Positions 9,241-20,194 are shown, counted from the first letter of the stretch. The stretch: 64,000 nt of DNA from Lepidostoma basale (GCA_022606425.2 JAHDVF020000053.1:806001-870000); one strand, 5' to 3'. Notes: a model not told the origin generated them from the letters alone. A program made the numbers and translations.

Positions 9241-10585
9241 TTTTTTGTTTGGCCATGGTCCGCGAATGTGGAAATTATCGCGGAATAAAATGGCCATGGC
9301 AAGCAAATGTGGAAATTATCGCGGAATAAAATTGACCTCACACACCTTGAAGGTATGGGAAAAGATTATAAATGAGCGCCTCCAAAAGCTCTCCTCATTA
9401 ACAGAAAACCAATTTGGTTTTACGGGAGGTAAATCTACCACAGATGCCATTCAAGCTATAAGGATAGTGATGGAGAAATATAGAATAAACCGCAAAAATC
9501 TTCACCTACTGTTCATCGATTTGGAGAAGGCCTTTGACCGTGTCCCACGCAAGCTGGTGTGGCAGGCTGCGAGATTCCAGGGCATCCCGGAATACTACAT
9601 TCAACTGCTCCAAGACATGTACGAGTATTGCCAAATAACAACAAGAGTAAAAAGTCCCGCAGGCATCAGCGAACCATTTGCGGTGGAGGTCGGAGTCCAT
9701 CAGGGTTCAGCCCTGAGCCCTTTCCTTTTTAACATAGTTATGGACTACCTGACCAGGAATATACAGCAGTCTGTACCGTGGTGCATTCTCTACGCAGACG
9801 GCATAGTTTTGATTGCGGACTCGGCAGAACAATTGCAAGTTACATTGAATGAGTGGGCTGATGCCTTAGAGCGTAATGGACTACGCATTAGCAGGAGTAA
9901 AACCGAATATTTAGAATGTGAATATGAGGACATCACTACAGATTTGGCTCATGAAAACACCATTGGCAATACTCCAGTTAACAAGGTGTCCCAATTCAAG
10001 TATCTCGGGTCGGTCCTTACTGCGGACGCCAACGTTGACACTGATGTCAAACACAGGACAAACACCGCCTGGCCCAAGTGGAGGTCTCTATCAGGTGTCC
10101 TGTGTGATCCAAAAATTCCAATCAGAACTAAGGGCAGGGTCTACAAGACTGCAGAGAGGCCCGCCATGCTATATGGAGCAGAGTGCTGGACCAACAAAAA
10201 AGTCCACGAAAGTCGAGTCCACGCTGCCGAGATGAAAATGTTGAGGTGGGCTGGAGGCGTCACAAGGCTGGACCACGTTAGGAACGAATACGTGAGGGGT
10301 AGCTTTAAGGTTGCCCCAATAACGGAAAAATTAAGAGAATCTCGACTCCGGTGGTACGGTCATGTAATGCGAAGAGACAGCGAGCACATTGTCCAAAAAG
10401 CCCTCAGCATTCCCACAAAACCAAGAAGAAGAGGTCGCCCAATGGCAACATGGTGGGCCAACATGGAAAAGGAGCTCCAACGCGAGAACCTGACAGTGGA
10501 AATGAGTGAAAATAGGAAAGTTTGGCGTTTTCGTACGAGGAGGGCCGACCCCAGATGATGGGAAATGGCAAAGAGAAAGAAGAGA
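9241..10585 (+). mobile_element. 5'-truncated RTE-type LINE insertion
   Basis: Insert between 48-bp direct repeats (9193-9240 and 10586-10633, about 46/48 identical by eye) lying in an antisense LINE-J remnant, as expected for a target-site duplication. The 5' junction is complex: a 41-bp segment (9251-9291) is repeated in tandem (9292-9332) with about four differences. The 3' untranslated region is only about 27 bases of purine-rich DNA after the stop codon. Coding content is described separately. Confidence 0.75.
9305..10558 (+). pseudogene. RTE/BovB-like reverse transcriptase and C-terminal domain, inactivated
   Basis: An open frame runs from 9245 to 10558, but the ATG lies in 5' junction filler; genuine homology starts at GNYRGIKLTSH (about 9311). 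RT motifs in order: ENQFGFTGGKSTTDAI; motif A LFIDLEKAFDRV with its Asp at residue 92 of the frame; motif B GVHQGSALSPFLFN; motif C YADG at residues 183-186 (9791-9802); then FKYLGSVL. The C-terminal region has LYGAECWT, RLRWYGHVMRRD and GRPMATWW. Motif C should be YADD: codon 9800-9802 is GGC (Gly) where the second catalytic Asp is expected, so the enzyme should be dead although no stop interrupts it. The endonuclease domain and N-terminal RT part are missing through 5' truncation. Clade by motif style only. Confidence 0.85.
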
Positions 10586-10700
10586 GGTCTCAATTTGATT
10601 AATATAGGAGTGCGCCTATTATAATATTGTCTCCCTGTGTGTTCTGCCCATTGCCAATCCATGATTTCGACCCCAGTTCTCCGTCTTATTTCTTCAATTT
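10586..10700 (-). mobile_element. LINE-J C-terminal fragment, upstream part
   Basis: The minus strand reads MDWQWAEHTGRQYYN then RRTPILIKLRP, equivalent to the WQWAGHIAR-type segment of non-LTR C-termini. It continues into 9240-9085 if the RTE insert and one 48-bp repeat are removed. Confidence 0.6.
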
Positions 10701-10781
10701 AATTCGGTTTTTAGACTCACACCTCGGATCGTTGTGGACGTTTTTGTTTTAGCTTGTTATTAATTACCTATGTTCTCTGGC

Positions 10782-11146
10782 AGAATAAGGATGAGTGCAG
10801 AATAAATGCGGTAGAGATGAGGTCCCTAAGACGTATGTGTGGTAGAACGATATACGATAGAATCTCAAATGCTGATATAAGAAAGTATGGTTAAGAAAGT
10901 ATACGATATTGATGTAAATGGAGTACGGAGTCCGAGGCAGACCGAGGAAAACATGACATTATCAAATTAATTAAATTTTAAACGATGGTCATGTTCAAGT
11001 AGTCGGAAGAATCAACGGGCGTGTATGTCTCGCTGTATGAATGTGGATATAGCTAGAGAGGTATGCCAGGATAGAGTAGTGTGGTGGTCCATTCTCTCTG
11101 CCTATCCCTACGGGGAAACGACGTGATGGTTTGTTGTTGTTGTTGT
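10782..11146 (+). mobile_element. LINE-A 3' fragment with (GTT)n tail
   Basis: Contains DECRINAVEMRSLRRMCG-like coding, an internal deletion, GRPRKT-like coding with frameshifts, and the end cctatccctacggggaaacg followed by TGATGG and (GTT)n. Together with the 5.7 kb copy it defines a subfamily with a trinucleotide tail. Confidence 0.7.
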
Positions 11147-11640
11147 TAATTACCTATAGCATGGCTGGCTATATTTGGAGTGCAAAAAAAATGCTCACGC
11201 GCTGTATATTAGTAAAACATTTTATCATATTTTATTATGATGAACTGAAACTTTCTGTCAGAGCTGCAAATGTAGTCAGATGCAGTTCAAGATCAATTTA
11301 TTTTACTGCAAATGAAGCTTATCGCGAAAAGGGGGTTAAATGTTGTAAAATGCTGATAATCTTATTAAAAACAAGACGTGTCTTGACTTTGCGGTGTGTT
11401 CTAAGTGAGAAACACTAACAAATTTTTAGATTGTATTGTGAAGTTACGTTCTGATGAAACCTTTACCAAAGTAATAACAGCTTTATCTTTATATTTTATC
11501 GCAAAGCCCAGTCCCTTCTACACACGAGTTTTGGTTTCTGAATTGTCAAGTCACGATTTTGAAAACGAAGAAGTATTTTCTCACAATATAAATAGTGCTG
11601 GAGGCCCAGAGCAAATCAATTAAATTGATCTTGCTATGAT
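11147..11640 (+). other. Two consecutive unassigned frames
   Basis: A frame to 11418 (about 75 codons beyond the LINE-A tail) is overlapped by a 72-codon frame at 11405-11623 ending in GGPEQIN. They do not resemble the LINEs here and show few low-complexity stretches. They could be an exon or gene remnant with a frameshift near 11410. Function unknown. Confidence 0.25.
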
Positions 11641-12059
11641 GTCGGCTTCGTAAACTTGTCATATAATGTTCTTTCGTGTCAGGTTACTTCACGAATAGTA
11701 GAATAAAAAAGGCAGGAAAATGAGAAGCGTATTACGTAAAATATTTCGAAACATTTCATCCTTGTTAAAATTATTCATGTCAATCAGCCGTAAGGTATTT
11801 ACATGCAAATGGTATAAAAAACAGGACATAGCATTAAGTATGTACGTACTCAGCTTGTAGTCACGACATGCATACAAGTGCGCAAAGAGATAAAAAAAAA
11901 TATGCATGTATATAAATTTTACATGCAAGTAGAGAATCAGGTATTTGAAGACACAAGAGAAGTGTAACCGTCGAAATAGACAGTAAAAAATATATATATT
12001 ATAATTAAATTAAATATATTAAAAAAAATGATTTTTTAATAAACTAATGTATTGATTAA
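11641..12059. other. AT-rich stretch, nothing recognised
   Basis: A 79-codon minus frame (11689-11928) has no support. Confidence 0.35.
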
Positions 12060-12215
12060 CTCGCTGATGAGTACCTTCGACAGCGCAGGTACAGGTTATT
12101 TAATCACCCATATTGCAGAATCAACCTAGCACATTGATGCCTGTAAGGAAAGTATCATTGTGTTGAATTTATAAACGCTCGAGAGATCGACATTGATCGA
12201 CAAGGTCTTGTTTAA
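12060..12215. repeat. Repeat I copy, degenerate
   Basis: cttcgacagcgcaggtacag and the following segment align by eye with 25.07 kb (ctccgacagcgacagcacag) and 29.77 kb. Probably the 3' end of a retroelement. Non-coding as it stands. Confidence 0.35.
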
Positions 12216-13479
12216 GAAACAAATACTTTTCATTCTTCTGAGTGTTCTGACTGTTAACTACCACTTCATAATTTTTGTGTATATATTTTGATTTTTTTTA
12301 AATTAACGCCTTGATTTTAACATATAAAATATGTCAGTTTATGAGTAGGATATAATTAAAATGAATAAATAGTACAATGAAACAAATTGAATTGCAACAA
12401 ACAATAAAATACATATTTTGCATATAAAAGCAAATTCCACAGTTAAGTGATAATGTCACGTATAATTAAAAACTTGAGAATTATAAAGATTTTTGCATGA
12501 ACGTCGATATTATATCAGAATGGATCTTACTGGAAAGAAATATGCAAAACACCTGTGCCAAAGAATTGACTTTCGTGTTTTGTGTAACTGTTCATGTGGA
12601 AAAGAGAGTAGTTCAGCCAAATAGAGGGTCTTTTGGACTTACTGAGAGCCAGAAAAGCTACAATAACTACGAAATAAGCAAATGGGATATGAGTAGACTG
12701 TAAAAACTATTTTAAATAAATAGTTACTTGGTAGTGCTGTAGTTTGGTATAGTTTCTATTTCTATGGCCAAAGATTAATTAACAGCAGCTTGCTATAGTT
12801 TCTGTATCTATGGAAAAATATTGATTAACTGCAATATCGTGGAGTTTATATTTTTATGGCTTAATATTAATTAACTGCAGCTTGGTATAGTTTATATTGT
12901 TATAACCAAATATTATTTTACTGCAGCCTGGTATATTTTAAGTTAAGTACTGGGCGTTACTTTGTTTATATAAAATTTAAAGTCATAAAATAAACAATTT
13001 AAATTATGTATTCAAGTAAAATATTATAATAAAATCATTTTAACATGTAATATTAAAAATAATAAATAAATTAACTTTGTGTTAACGTAAACATAATTTG
13101 AACTAAATTTGCGTCTCTTAAGGTTCAAATATCTCTTATATAAAGAGTTTTTCCGATACCACTATAAAATATAGTGAAATTTAAAAAATATTTTTTGCGG
13201 AGAGTTGATTTTTTCTAAGTTATTAATATAATTAACTCAAAGCTTGATGTGCCGGTGACTGGTTATTAATTAACATGTCATGCTGTTAATAGCACAGTCG
13301 ACGCGTGTTGCAGTTGAAGCTTTTCGAAATAAAAAAAGCTTTGAGATGTTGAATGCAAAAATAAACACAGTTTTGATTCACTTTATTCAAAGCGGATTTA
13401 AGCAGTTTATCAAAGATTTGAATGTGTACACTCAGAAAATTGAAAGTAACTTTGTTAATAATCCACAAAATATTAAAAA
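12216..13479. other. AT-rich stretch, weak internal repeats
   Basis: Between 12720 and 12950 a decayed tandem unit of about 60 bases recurs four times, each with variants of cagcttggtatagtttctat. Short frames at 12497-12703 and 13280-13528 are unassigned. Confidence 0.35.
12722..12950. repeat. Degenerate approximately 60-bp tandem repeat, about 4 units
   Basis: Units carry variants of ttaattaactgcagcttggtatagttt...tctatggc (at about 12740, 12785, 12830 and 12885). Individual units differ by many substitutions. Non-coding. Confidence 0.45.
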
Positions 13480-13518
13480 ACACGATATGTTTCGGAGGAT
13501 ACCTCCATCTTCAGGTGT
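13480..13518 (-). ncRNA. Hammerhead-ribozyme-like motif with intact core
   Basis: Minus strand: helix I ACAC/GTGT (4 bp); CTGAAGA; extra T; helix II GGAGG/CCTCC with loop TAT; GAAA; CATA; TC. The cleavage triplet would be ATC, still NUH. In group g2 the last base of the tetramer is G (CATG), so this copy may have lost helix III symmetry by one change. It lies about 220 bases downstream, same strand, of the GIY-YIG fossil at 13.74-14.2 kb. Confidence 0.65.
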
Positions 13519-13739
13519 AAATATATAATAAAAACTAAACGAAGAAAGACTAAGACTAATTATGTATAAAAAACGCATTTTATATTCGAAACAATAATTT
13601 AAATTTAAAAATTAAGCTGGGCTTAATAATATATAATGATTATATGAAAAAATACAAAATTGTAATTAAGAAAAAAACATCCAATAAAAAAGACATAATT
13701 TATAATAAATAGAAATTAATGAATGATTAATTTCCATAT
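13519..13739. other. AT-rich spacer between endonuclease fossil and ribozyme-like motif
   Basis: Probable 3' untranslated region of the Penelope-like element on the minus strand; no coding content legible. Confidence 0.4.
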
Positions 13740-14200
13740 GATTAGGAACGGGAGCTTGGGAACTAAAAGTTGACAAAGTATTCAAGGAGAAACCAGTAAA
13801 TGGAGGAATCTGATTATTAATTATGTTTTCACACAATTTCACCGACTTGAGGATTTCTCAAGTTATAAGTTTGTTTAATCTATCGCTATTGTTAATTGTG
13901 TGTAGAAAGTTTGTGACATTTTTATCTATGGTCAAATTCAAGCAAATGGTTAGGTCATCTCAGAAAAAATCATATGTTTGGTGAAAGCTTGTTTGTGTTC
14001 GTTGATACGTGATTTAAATGTTCGTCCTGTTTTGTCTATGTAAAAAGCATCACAATCCTTACATTATATTTTATATATACCACTTTTTTACCAAATATCT
14101 GTTTTTTGTTTAGAATTTAATGTTTTCATAATTACAAGAGCAGAGTATAAACGATTTTTAGAAACAAAGTCTACGGTGAATTTTATATTCATAAAAAAAT
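13740..14200 (-). pseudogene. Penelope-like element GIY-YIG endonuclease fossil
   Basis: Read in pieces on the minus strand: SKQKTDIW-stop-KSGIYKI-stop-CKDCDAFYIDKTGRTF then SRINEHKQAF. The GIY (14079-14081 onward), the CxxC (14052-14063), the YIG equivalent (YID), the TGR and the R-x-x-x-H of the GIY-YIG nuclease are visible. A different frame then gives DKNVTNFLHTINNSDRLNKL and later QIPPFTGFSLNTLS, the usual C-terminal tail of Penelope-like proteins. Several stops and at least one frameshift make it a pseudogene; YID replaces YIG. No reverse transcriptase remains upstream. Confidence 0.75.
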
Positions 14201-15100
14201 TGCCATTAGAATATTTTTATTTATTTTGCGACTGGTTTTGTCGTTCACCCAGGTATCAAAATAATAATATAATACTATTATACATTTTTTATTGATGAGA
14301 ATCATTATTTTTATTCTCAAAATGTTCAATTCGATAACATTTCATTTGTTACATTTAAATTAAAACAACTTAAATCTCCTTTTTATTTTAACCATTTCAA
14401 ACTTAACGTCACAAGCTCTTGATCTTAATTCGCGAGTGCAGCACCCAAGAGAGCTGTTTGCAACAGGCCTTAAATGTCTCTCGGAGTCTGTAACTCGGAT
14501 GAGCAGATTTCATTACAATAAATAAATGAAAACTGTCCCCCGTCTCCAACTAAGTAAGTCCCTCCTTCTAAAGAACTCCGAACTACAGACTCCGGAATAG
14601 ACGGGCTACATGCAGTGGAACAGTGCAGAACGTTATGAACAAACTTTAATACTGAACAGTTGTGTTTGATAAAAGTTCACACAATAGTTGCGTTTTTCAC
14701 AGATTGTGAAAAAAGTTATATGTTAAATTTTTTTAATTTTAAGAAATTTCCGGAAAAACAATTATATTTGTAAAACCATTTATATCCATATTTTTGAATA
14801 AATGTTTGAGAAATACATTTGTAAGTCATTAAAAAATCATCTGAAAACATTAATTTAAACAAATTATTTTAAATCCTTAAGCCGTAAAGAAATCGATACT
14901 CTATCGGTCATCGCTATGCGATACATTTTACAAACCAAATCATTTTAATTTAAGATAAAATATAATAGATAAAATTTTACCCTTTGATCTTGTAATGTTA
15001 TGCCCCTGGTACTCTGCCTATTAACTAACTCATGTTATAAATTATGTTTTCCAAGGTTCTTGCATACATTTTGTAATAATTTTGGTTAGTTTATATCGTG
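14201..15100. other. AT-rich stretch with a less AT-rich patch at 14430-14640
   Basis: The patch has no repeat partner in the window and no clear frame. It could be host non-coding DNA. Confidence 0.3.
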
Positions 15101-15160
15101 CTCTCGAAAGTAAGGCTTTCGAAACACGTTGAGAAAAATTCACTCAATAGTGGAAAAAAC
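15095..15160 (+). repeat. Degenerate hammerhead-like motif
   Basis: Hairpin CGAAAG/CTTTCG is followed by GAAA, CACG, TT and the tail gagaaaaattcactc, similar to the tails near 23.6-23.7 kb. The CTGANGA strand is not recognisable. Confidence 0.3.
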
Positions 15161-15472
15161 CGTGTTTTGATATATAAAAATTTGTCAAATCATTTAAGCA
15201 ATGATTGATTATGTCAGTGTCTTCCTCGAATATCAAATAATAAATAAACTCACAATCGAGATCCTAATGCGTATGACTTTCGAATTAAAGTCAGTCGTAG
15301 CGGCAAATAATTATAATAATATAATTATTGATTTGGTAATCTTGAATGGTTTTAATCGAGGAAAACAGAAAACAATGTTATGAATCTCAATCATTTGAAT
15401 ATAAAAATCGGCAACATGAGGAGTGATATCAACATACGTGCATAATTGATAAGCTTTATGAATCTTAATAAA
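15161..15472. other. AT-rich stretch, nothing recognised
   Basis: A 60-codon frame at 15201-15383 has no support. Confidence 0.3.
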
Positions 15473-15690
15473 ATTATTACTGTTATAATTGTTGTCTCAC
15501 AATTTCTTTTTATTCACTGAGAGTGTCGCGACAGCTGTTGGCATCATCAGGTGTTACAATAAACTTAAATTGTGTTTATTGTAACACCCGATGATGCCAA
15601 CATCGGTTGACGAAACAGCTGCCGCAACTCTCCGTGAATAAAAATAAATTGTGATACTATAAGTGTTTTATATTTGAACAGTAATAATGT
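15473..15690. repeat. Palindrome of two divergent g1 hammerhead-like arms
   Basis: Right arm (+): CCGATGA (U to C at the second core base), extra T, GCCAAC/GTTGAC, GAAA, CAGCTG, then CC instead of TC. Left arm (-): intact CTGATGA, but helix II and GAAA are deleted so that TGCCAACAGCTGTC is continuous. Tails carry the g1 words gtgatactataagtg and gttgaagtatcgtag. Confidence 0.65.
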
Positions 15691-16744
15691 TGAAGTATCG
15701 TAGTGTTTCGGCCAAAACAACGGACTACTATTAAAATGTTTAAGGTAGAAGAGTGTGGTAAGCCTTCCTCTTCATATTCTTTCAAGAAAAGAACCTGATG
15801 GATTGTTAATTAGGCGCGTTCCCAGGCATTGCTCTAATTAAATTATAATGTTAATTTGTTTCAAATGTAAGAATATTTATATACAATGCAAATCATTCAT
15901 TTTATTGGTAATATTGTATTCATCAGAATATAGGTGCAAAAGCTATTTGTAAAGAAAGTGAAACTTCGAAGGCTTAAATTGGTTACGGTAACTGTATTGG
16001 CCGTTTTTTGATCCTTAACATTTTCATAGAACTTATATGTTTTGTGTTTTATTTCATAAGGTGTTAGTTTATTCAGGTAAATTGATAAAATGCTAGCTTT
16101 TTACATTGCTATATATCAATATTGCAGATGACAAAATAACGTACACCATGTCAGCGTCAACGTCATTTTATGTATTAAGTAAAATTGTTATAAATTTTTT
16201 TGATAGGATATTTTATTCATCTTTACGTTACTATGCATGACATCGTTTTGAATTTTACATGACTTAATGTCAACTAAATCTAGTCAATTCATAATTGAGA
16301 AGTCTCAAGCAATAAACTTTCATATCATGTTTCACGTTAATAAATAACAAATAAATTTCATATTATATAAATGTACATATAAATTAAAATGGAAAACTTA
16401 GAATAAAGATTTCCAAGAATATTAATTTTCTATGAAATTTCATAAAGTTTAAAACATTAATCATCCATCGTTGACAGCAATTTATCAAAATTTGATATGA
16501 GAAAACGAGGAAGAAATAACTTTAAGATTATTTATTAGTTTTCTAAAAATATTTGTGACGGGAACGAGGTCATGGTTTAGTATCAGAATTCTAGAAGAAG
16601 AAATCTATATGAATTAGTAATCAAAGACACTTTAAGGATATAAACTTTATTATTCGCTTGATAATTAATAAGAAAATATCCTTGTTATTAAGCTAGTAAT
16701 GATGGATACTAATTTATTTTTAATATTAATTATTGTATTTTTTT
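15691..16744. other. AT-rich stretch; tail of g1 element at the start
   Basis: 15691-15735 continues the g1 tail (gtgtttcggccaaaacaa, also near 8.15 and 52.97 kb). The rest shows nothing. Confidence 0.35.
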
Positions 16745-17010
16745 TTTAATTATTAAAATGTGTGAAGCTAGTGTAGAGTGTGAACTTTAAAATATGAAGA
16801 GTTGTGCAACATTCTAGCGGTGTAATCTACCAAAAAATTGTCGGACGTGGTGGTCGTAAGAATGGCGGAATGGGGAATGTTGTTAAACATAAAGCGATCG
16901 CTCAATTCAACCAATGACAGGTCATAAGTCCTGTAAGCACCTCGGCCACTTTATTCGGTTCCCAGAAAACAATTTACATCTTCGTCTCTATTGAGATGCA
17001 ATTAATCCTT
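16745..17010 (+). repeat. Repeat E copy, full length or nearly so
   Basis: Runs from the gctagtgtagagtg end through gcggaatggggaatgttgt and caatgacaggtcataagtcc to cgtctctattgagatgcaat taatcctta. It is one of the more complete copies. Confidence 0.65.
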
Positions 17011-17264
17011 ATAAAAAATTAAAATGTGTGTTGTATTTAAATGAGACCAATCTACAATGGTTCATAATTTAAAGAATTAAAAACATGTAAATGATTTTTT
17101 TTACCAAATATCAACTCTTGCTAACTACATAACTTGCTACTATGAAAATAAAGTTTTTCTTTGCTAGAAGCCAAAAAAAGAAACTTGAAAGTTAGAAAAG
17201 CCTTAAAATTTAATATCGAATGTTACACAAGTTGTTTTATGTACAAGATTTTGGATTTGTGGAG

Positions 17265-17411
17265 AACTGAGATCTCTTGGACGAATGCGTGGAAAATTTG
17301 TGTTTGATAGAGTATCGAATGAAAATATAAGAGGAGAATTCAGTATGTTAGGAAAGAACAATGTGGCGGTTCATTATTTCTGCCTTGATGGCGTGATGGT
17401 AAGTTAGTCAG
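17265..17411 (+). mobile_element. LINE-A fragment, internally deleted
   Basis: Carries the RSLGRMRGKF-like segment joined by deletion to the 3' end (gtggcggttcattatttctg, then GGCGTGATGG) with a short GTTA-like tail. Confidence 0.55.
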
Positions 17412-18859
17412 TTATTTTTTTTATTAAATGAAATTTTATGAAGTTAATTAATTAATGATAATGAATTACTGCTAAAGTGAGAGTAATTAACCAAGGTGTA
17501 AAACCCGATGTATAGAAGTTTTCTTCATCGTGTTAATGACAGGCTAATTTTGTAAGGATGGTCCTAAAAACGACCATATCTCTTATCTTCTCTTGCCATT
17601 ATGGTGAAATATTTGGCCGACTTTATGTCTTTTCCAGGGGCGTCGGGTGTGATAATTAAAGTAAGACTACACGTAGAAGCACCTTCCTTGCCTTCATAGA
17701 AATATGAAAAAAATAGAGGTCTAGTGGTTGATTTTTCATATTCACTATTAAGGTAAATGGAGGTATTATCTTGATGGAGGAAATATAGTGATAATTTATT
17801 ATCTAAAGCCGCAAGCAAGCGAGACACTGCTTACTGGTCGCCTAGAGAATCCTACTCACTCTGACTCCGAAGGTTGCTTAATAATAATAATAATAATATG
17901 CTTTTTATGTAATAACCTCAAGGGCACATTAAGACTTCTTTTAAATCTAAACGTGAACGCTGCATCAGATTGATATTCGCGATCGATTAGAAAGTATAAT
18001 AGAACAAAATATGCAAGTTTTAATTAAATTGGGTATGAACAGTGAAAAATATGGGTTTTCAGCTTAGATCTGAAATCTGTCGGATCATTTATGCATCTGA
18101 AGTATGAAGGAATATTGTTACAAGCTGATGGACCGGACACGCTCGATCCCCGAAATTTGTATTAGGGCAACGCTTTAAATCTTGATAATATTTCGTTTTT
18201 TTTTTAAATATCGCATCATACATTTTTCATCAACAACATTATACCTGCATTAACCCTAATTTACCTACATTTAACCTAATAAATATGGCCAGTTGATAAT
18301 TACTAAGTAAGCATATATATAGCATATAATAAATCTTCTAGAAAACGGACGTTTTCATTCGTATTAATTATTTAACGTGGAGTTTCTTTCTGCCCGCTAA
18401 ATCGTCGATGTTATAAGGATTCCTGGACCTAAATGAATGAGAATGACGATAGAAAAGGGGAAATGCCTTACTTTGAGAGAGGCTTACGTTTAGCGGTGGA
18501 CAACAGACGGATGATAAGTATGTTTAGTACGTAAACAATTAAGAGCATTACACCATTGTTTCAGAAACAAAAAAATGATATAACCAACTTAATAATATAA
18601 TTCATAAATGTGAGGTAGTAAAAAAATACGCTTACCAAAAAATAAGTCCAAGGAAAAAAGGTTAAATCAGTAAGTACAACAACGTTAATGAACATACGAA
18701 AAACTAATTTGACAGGCAATTACTGAAACTCATAACGGACGTGACTTTAATAAATTAAGCCCATGAAAATAACTATAAATATATTTCTTGTCATCAACCA
18801 AAGTTTTTTATTGGTTAAAAAAAATATTGATTTGTAATCTATTTTAGGAGGTCTTAAAA
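17412..18859. other. AT-rich stretch, no feature supported
   Basis: Frames at 17564-17827 (minus) and 17788-17973 overlap and are unassigned; (AAT)n at 17881-17898. Confidence 0.3.
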
Positions 18860-19110
18860 GTTCTAATGACTTATCAAAGTGGCGGGGGCAGTGGCAGCGG
18901 GCGGCTTAGAATATTATATGAAATGGACGCCGAGCGAGGAAACGGGAAACTTTACCGCAATAAAAGTCGGGCGTATTGACGCCGTCAAGAGAGGCTGAAT
19001 AACAAAGGATCATTAAAAGTTGAGTCAGACACAGTTATCGGAACGAGTGAGGAAATTCTTGAGAGAGCGGACGGTTGTCGCTTAACGACACCAGCAAATA
19101 ATAAAAACAC
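18860..19110. other. GC-richer unique patch
   Basis: Contains gcgggggcagtggcagcggg and cgccgtcaagagaggctgaa and has no partner elsewhere in the window. No frame passes through without stops. Candidate conserved non-coding or exon-adjacent host DNA. Confidence 0.3.
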
Positions 19111-19145
19111 AATCGCATTAAACAATTTCGGAAAATACGTTTTTA

Positions 19146-19478
19146 ATGAGATTTCTGCGGTATATTAAAAAAAATCCTCAAAATTTTACAAAACAGCTCG
19201 TTAAATTTATAAATGTTAATATCATTGAAGCATTGCTTGGCTATTTTATTATTGGGAATACATTTGAAGTGCATTATAAATCGGTTCGTCACAATTTATC
19301 TGTTTCAATAAACAGTGAAAATTTCGACGCAATTAGTTCAGTATTTGTTGAGTCTATTGGTTCTATAGCCATAAACATTGCCTATTATTTTAATATATTA
19401 AAATATATAAAAGTAATAAATTATTTTCATGTAACGGAGAAGTATTTTCATCCACTGATTTCTGTCGGTCATTCATAG
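19146..19478 (+). other. Unassigned 110-codon frame
   Basis: A TGAG-preceded ATG opens a frame with hydrophobic stretches (IIEALLGYFIIG, SIGSIAINIAYYF). No known family. AT-rich composition makes such frames expected by chance; adjacent to the GC-richer patch. Confidence 0.2.
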
Positions 19479-20098
19479 ATGGTTAATAAAAATTGGAAGT
19501 CTGTTGATGATATATAAACTGGTCTCTTAAATATTTTTTTGTGTATTGTCACCATTCGATTTCAGTAAAAATAAAATAAGAGAATCGTACTGATCGCAGC
19601 CAACCAATTTCGATAAAATCTGTGTCTTCGTCAAGGGCTGTCAGTAAAGTAATTGGAACAAAGATGTTTTGTTGGAAAAGGGGAAGCAGCATTAGGGGTT
19701 TATTAGTTTGGTGGTGAAGTAATTATTGAAAATTGTACGTTTGATAGCGTTGTGTATATTATTATATAATATAATATAGCAATCAATATGTAGCCACACT
19801 GTAAATATTCATAAAAGCATCATATTATTACATTTCAAAATTGGTTGTTTTGGTTTCAGATACCGGAAGTTATTATATTATATACGTGCGAAGATTTGTT
19901 TTGATGCTACAATGTACAATAATTTGTATACTTTCGTATGAAGTAATTAATTTGTGGTTTTGCATTATTAACAATTATATAAACACACTTTTACTGATTT
20001 TTTACCTAAATTTTCATATGAAGCACCCACTTTGTGGTTTGACATTTAAAAAAAAAAAAAACTTTGTATTTTACCACGGTATGGTTATGAATATTTGA
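19479..20098. other. AT-rich stretch, nothing recognised
   Basis: The 85-codon frame 19841-20098 ends in an A12 tract and is unsupported. Confidence 0.3.
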
Positions 20099-20138
20099 TG
20101 CCAACTAGTTTCGCTTGGACCCAAGCTTCATCAGGGCA
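20099..20138 (-). ncRNA. Hammerhead-ribozyme-like motif, complete fold (g4)
   Basis: The best copy in the window. On the minus strand: helix I TGCC/GGCA (4 bp); CTGATGA; extra A; helix II GCTTG/CAAGC with loop GGTC; GAAA; self-complementary CTAG; TT, giving a GTT cleavage triplet. All invariant core bases are present apart from the added A between the first core strand and helix II. Type I topology (open helix I). Confidence 0.7.
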
Positions 20139-20194
20139 GTATAACATTTTTTTGATTTGATTTTTAAACCACTTTAATTTATTGTTAAAAACAA

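Noticed and set aside
9245..9304. N-terminal 20 codons of the 437-codon frame as a real start
   Set aside because: The ATG lies in the duplicated 5' junction; homology starts near GNYRGIKL.
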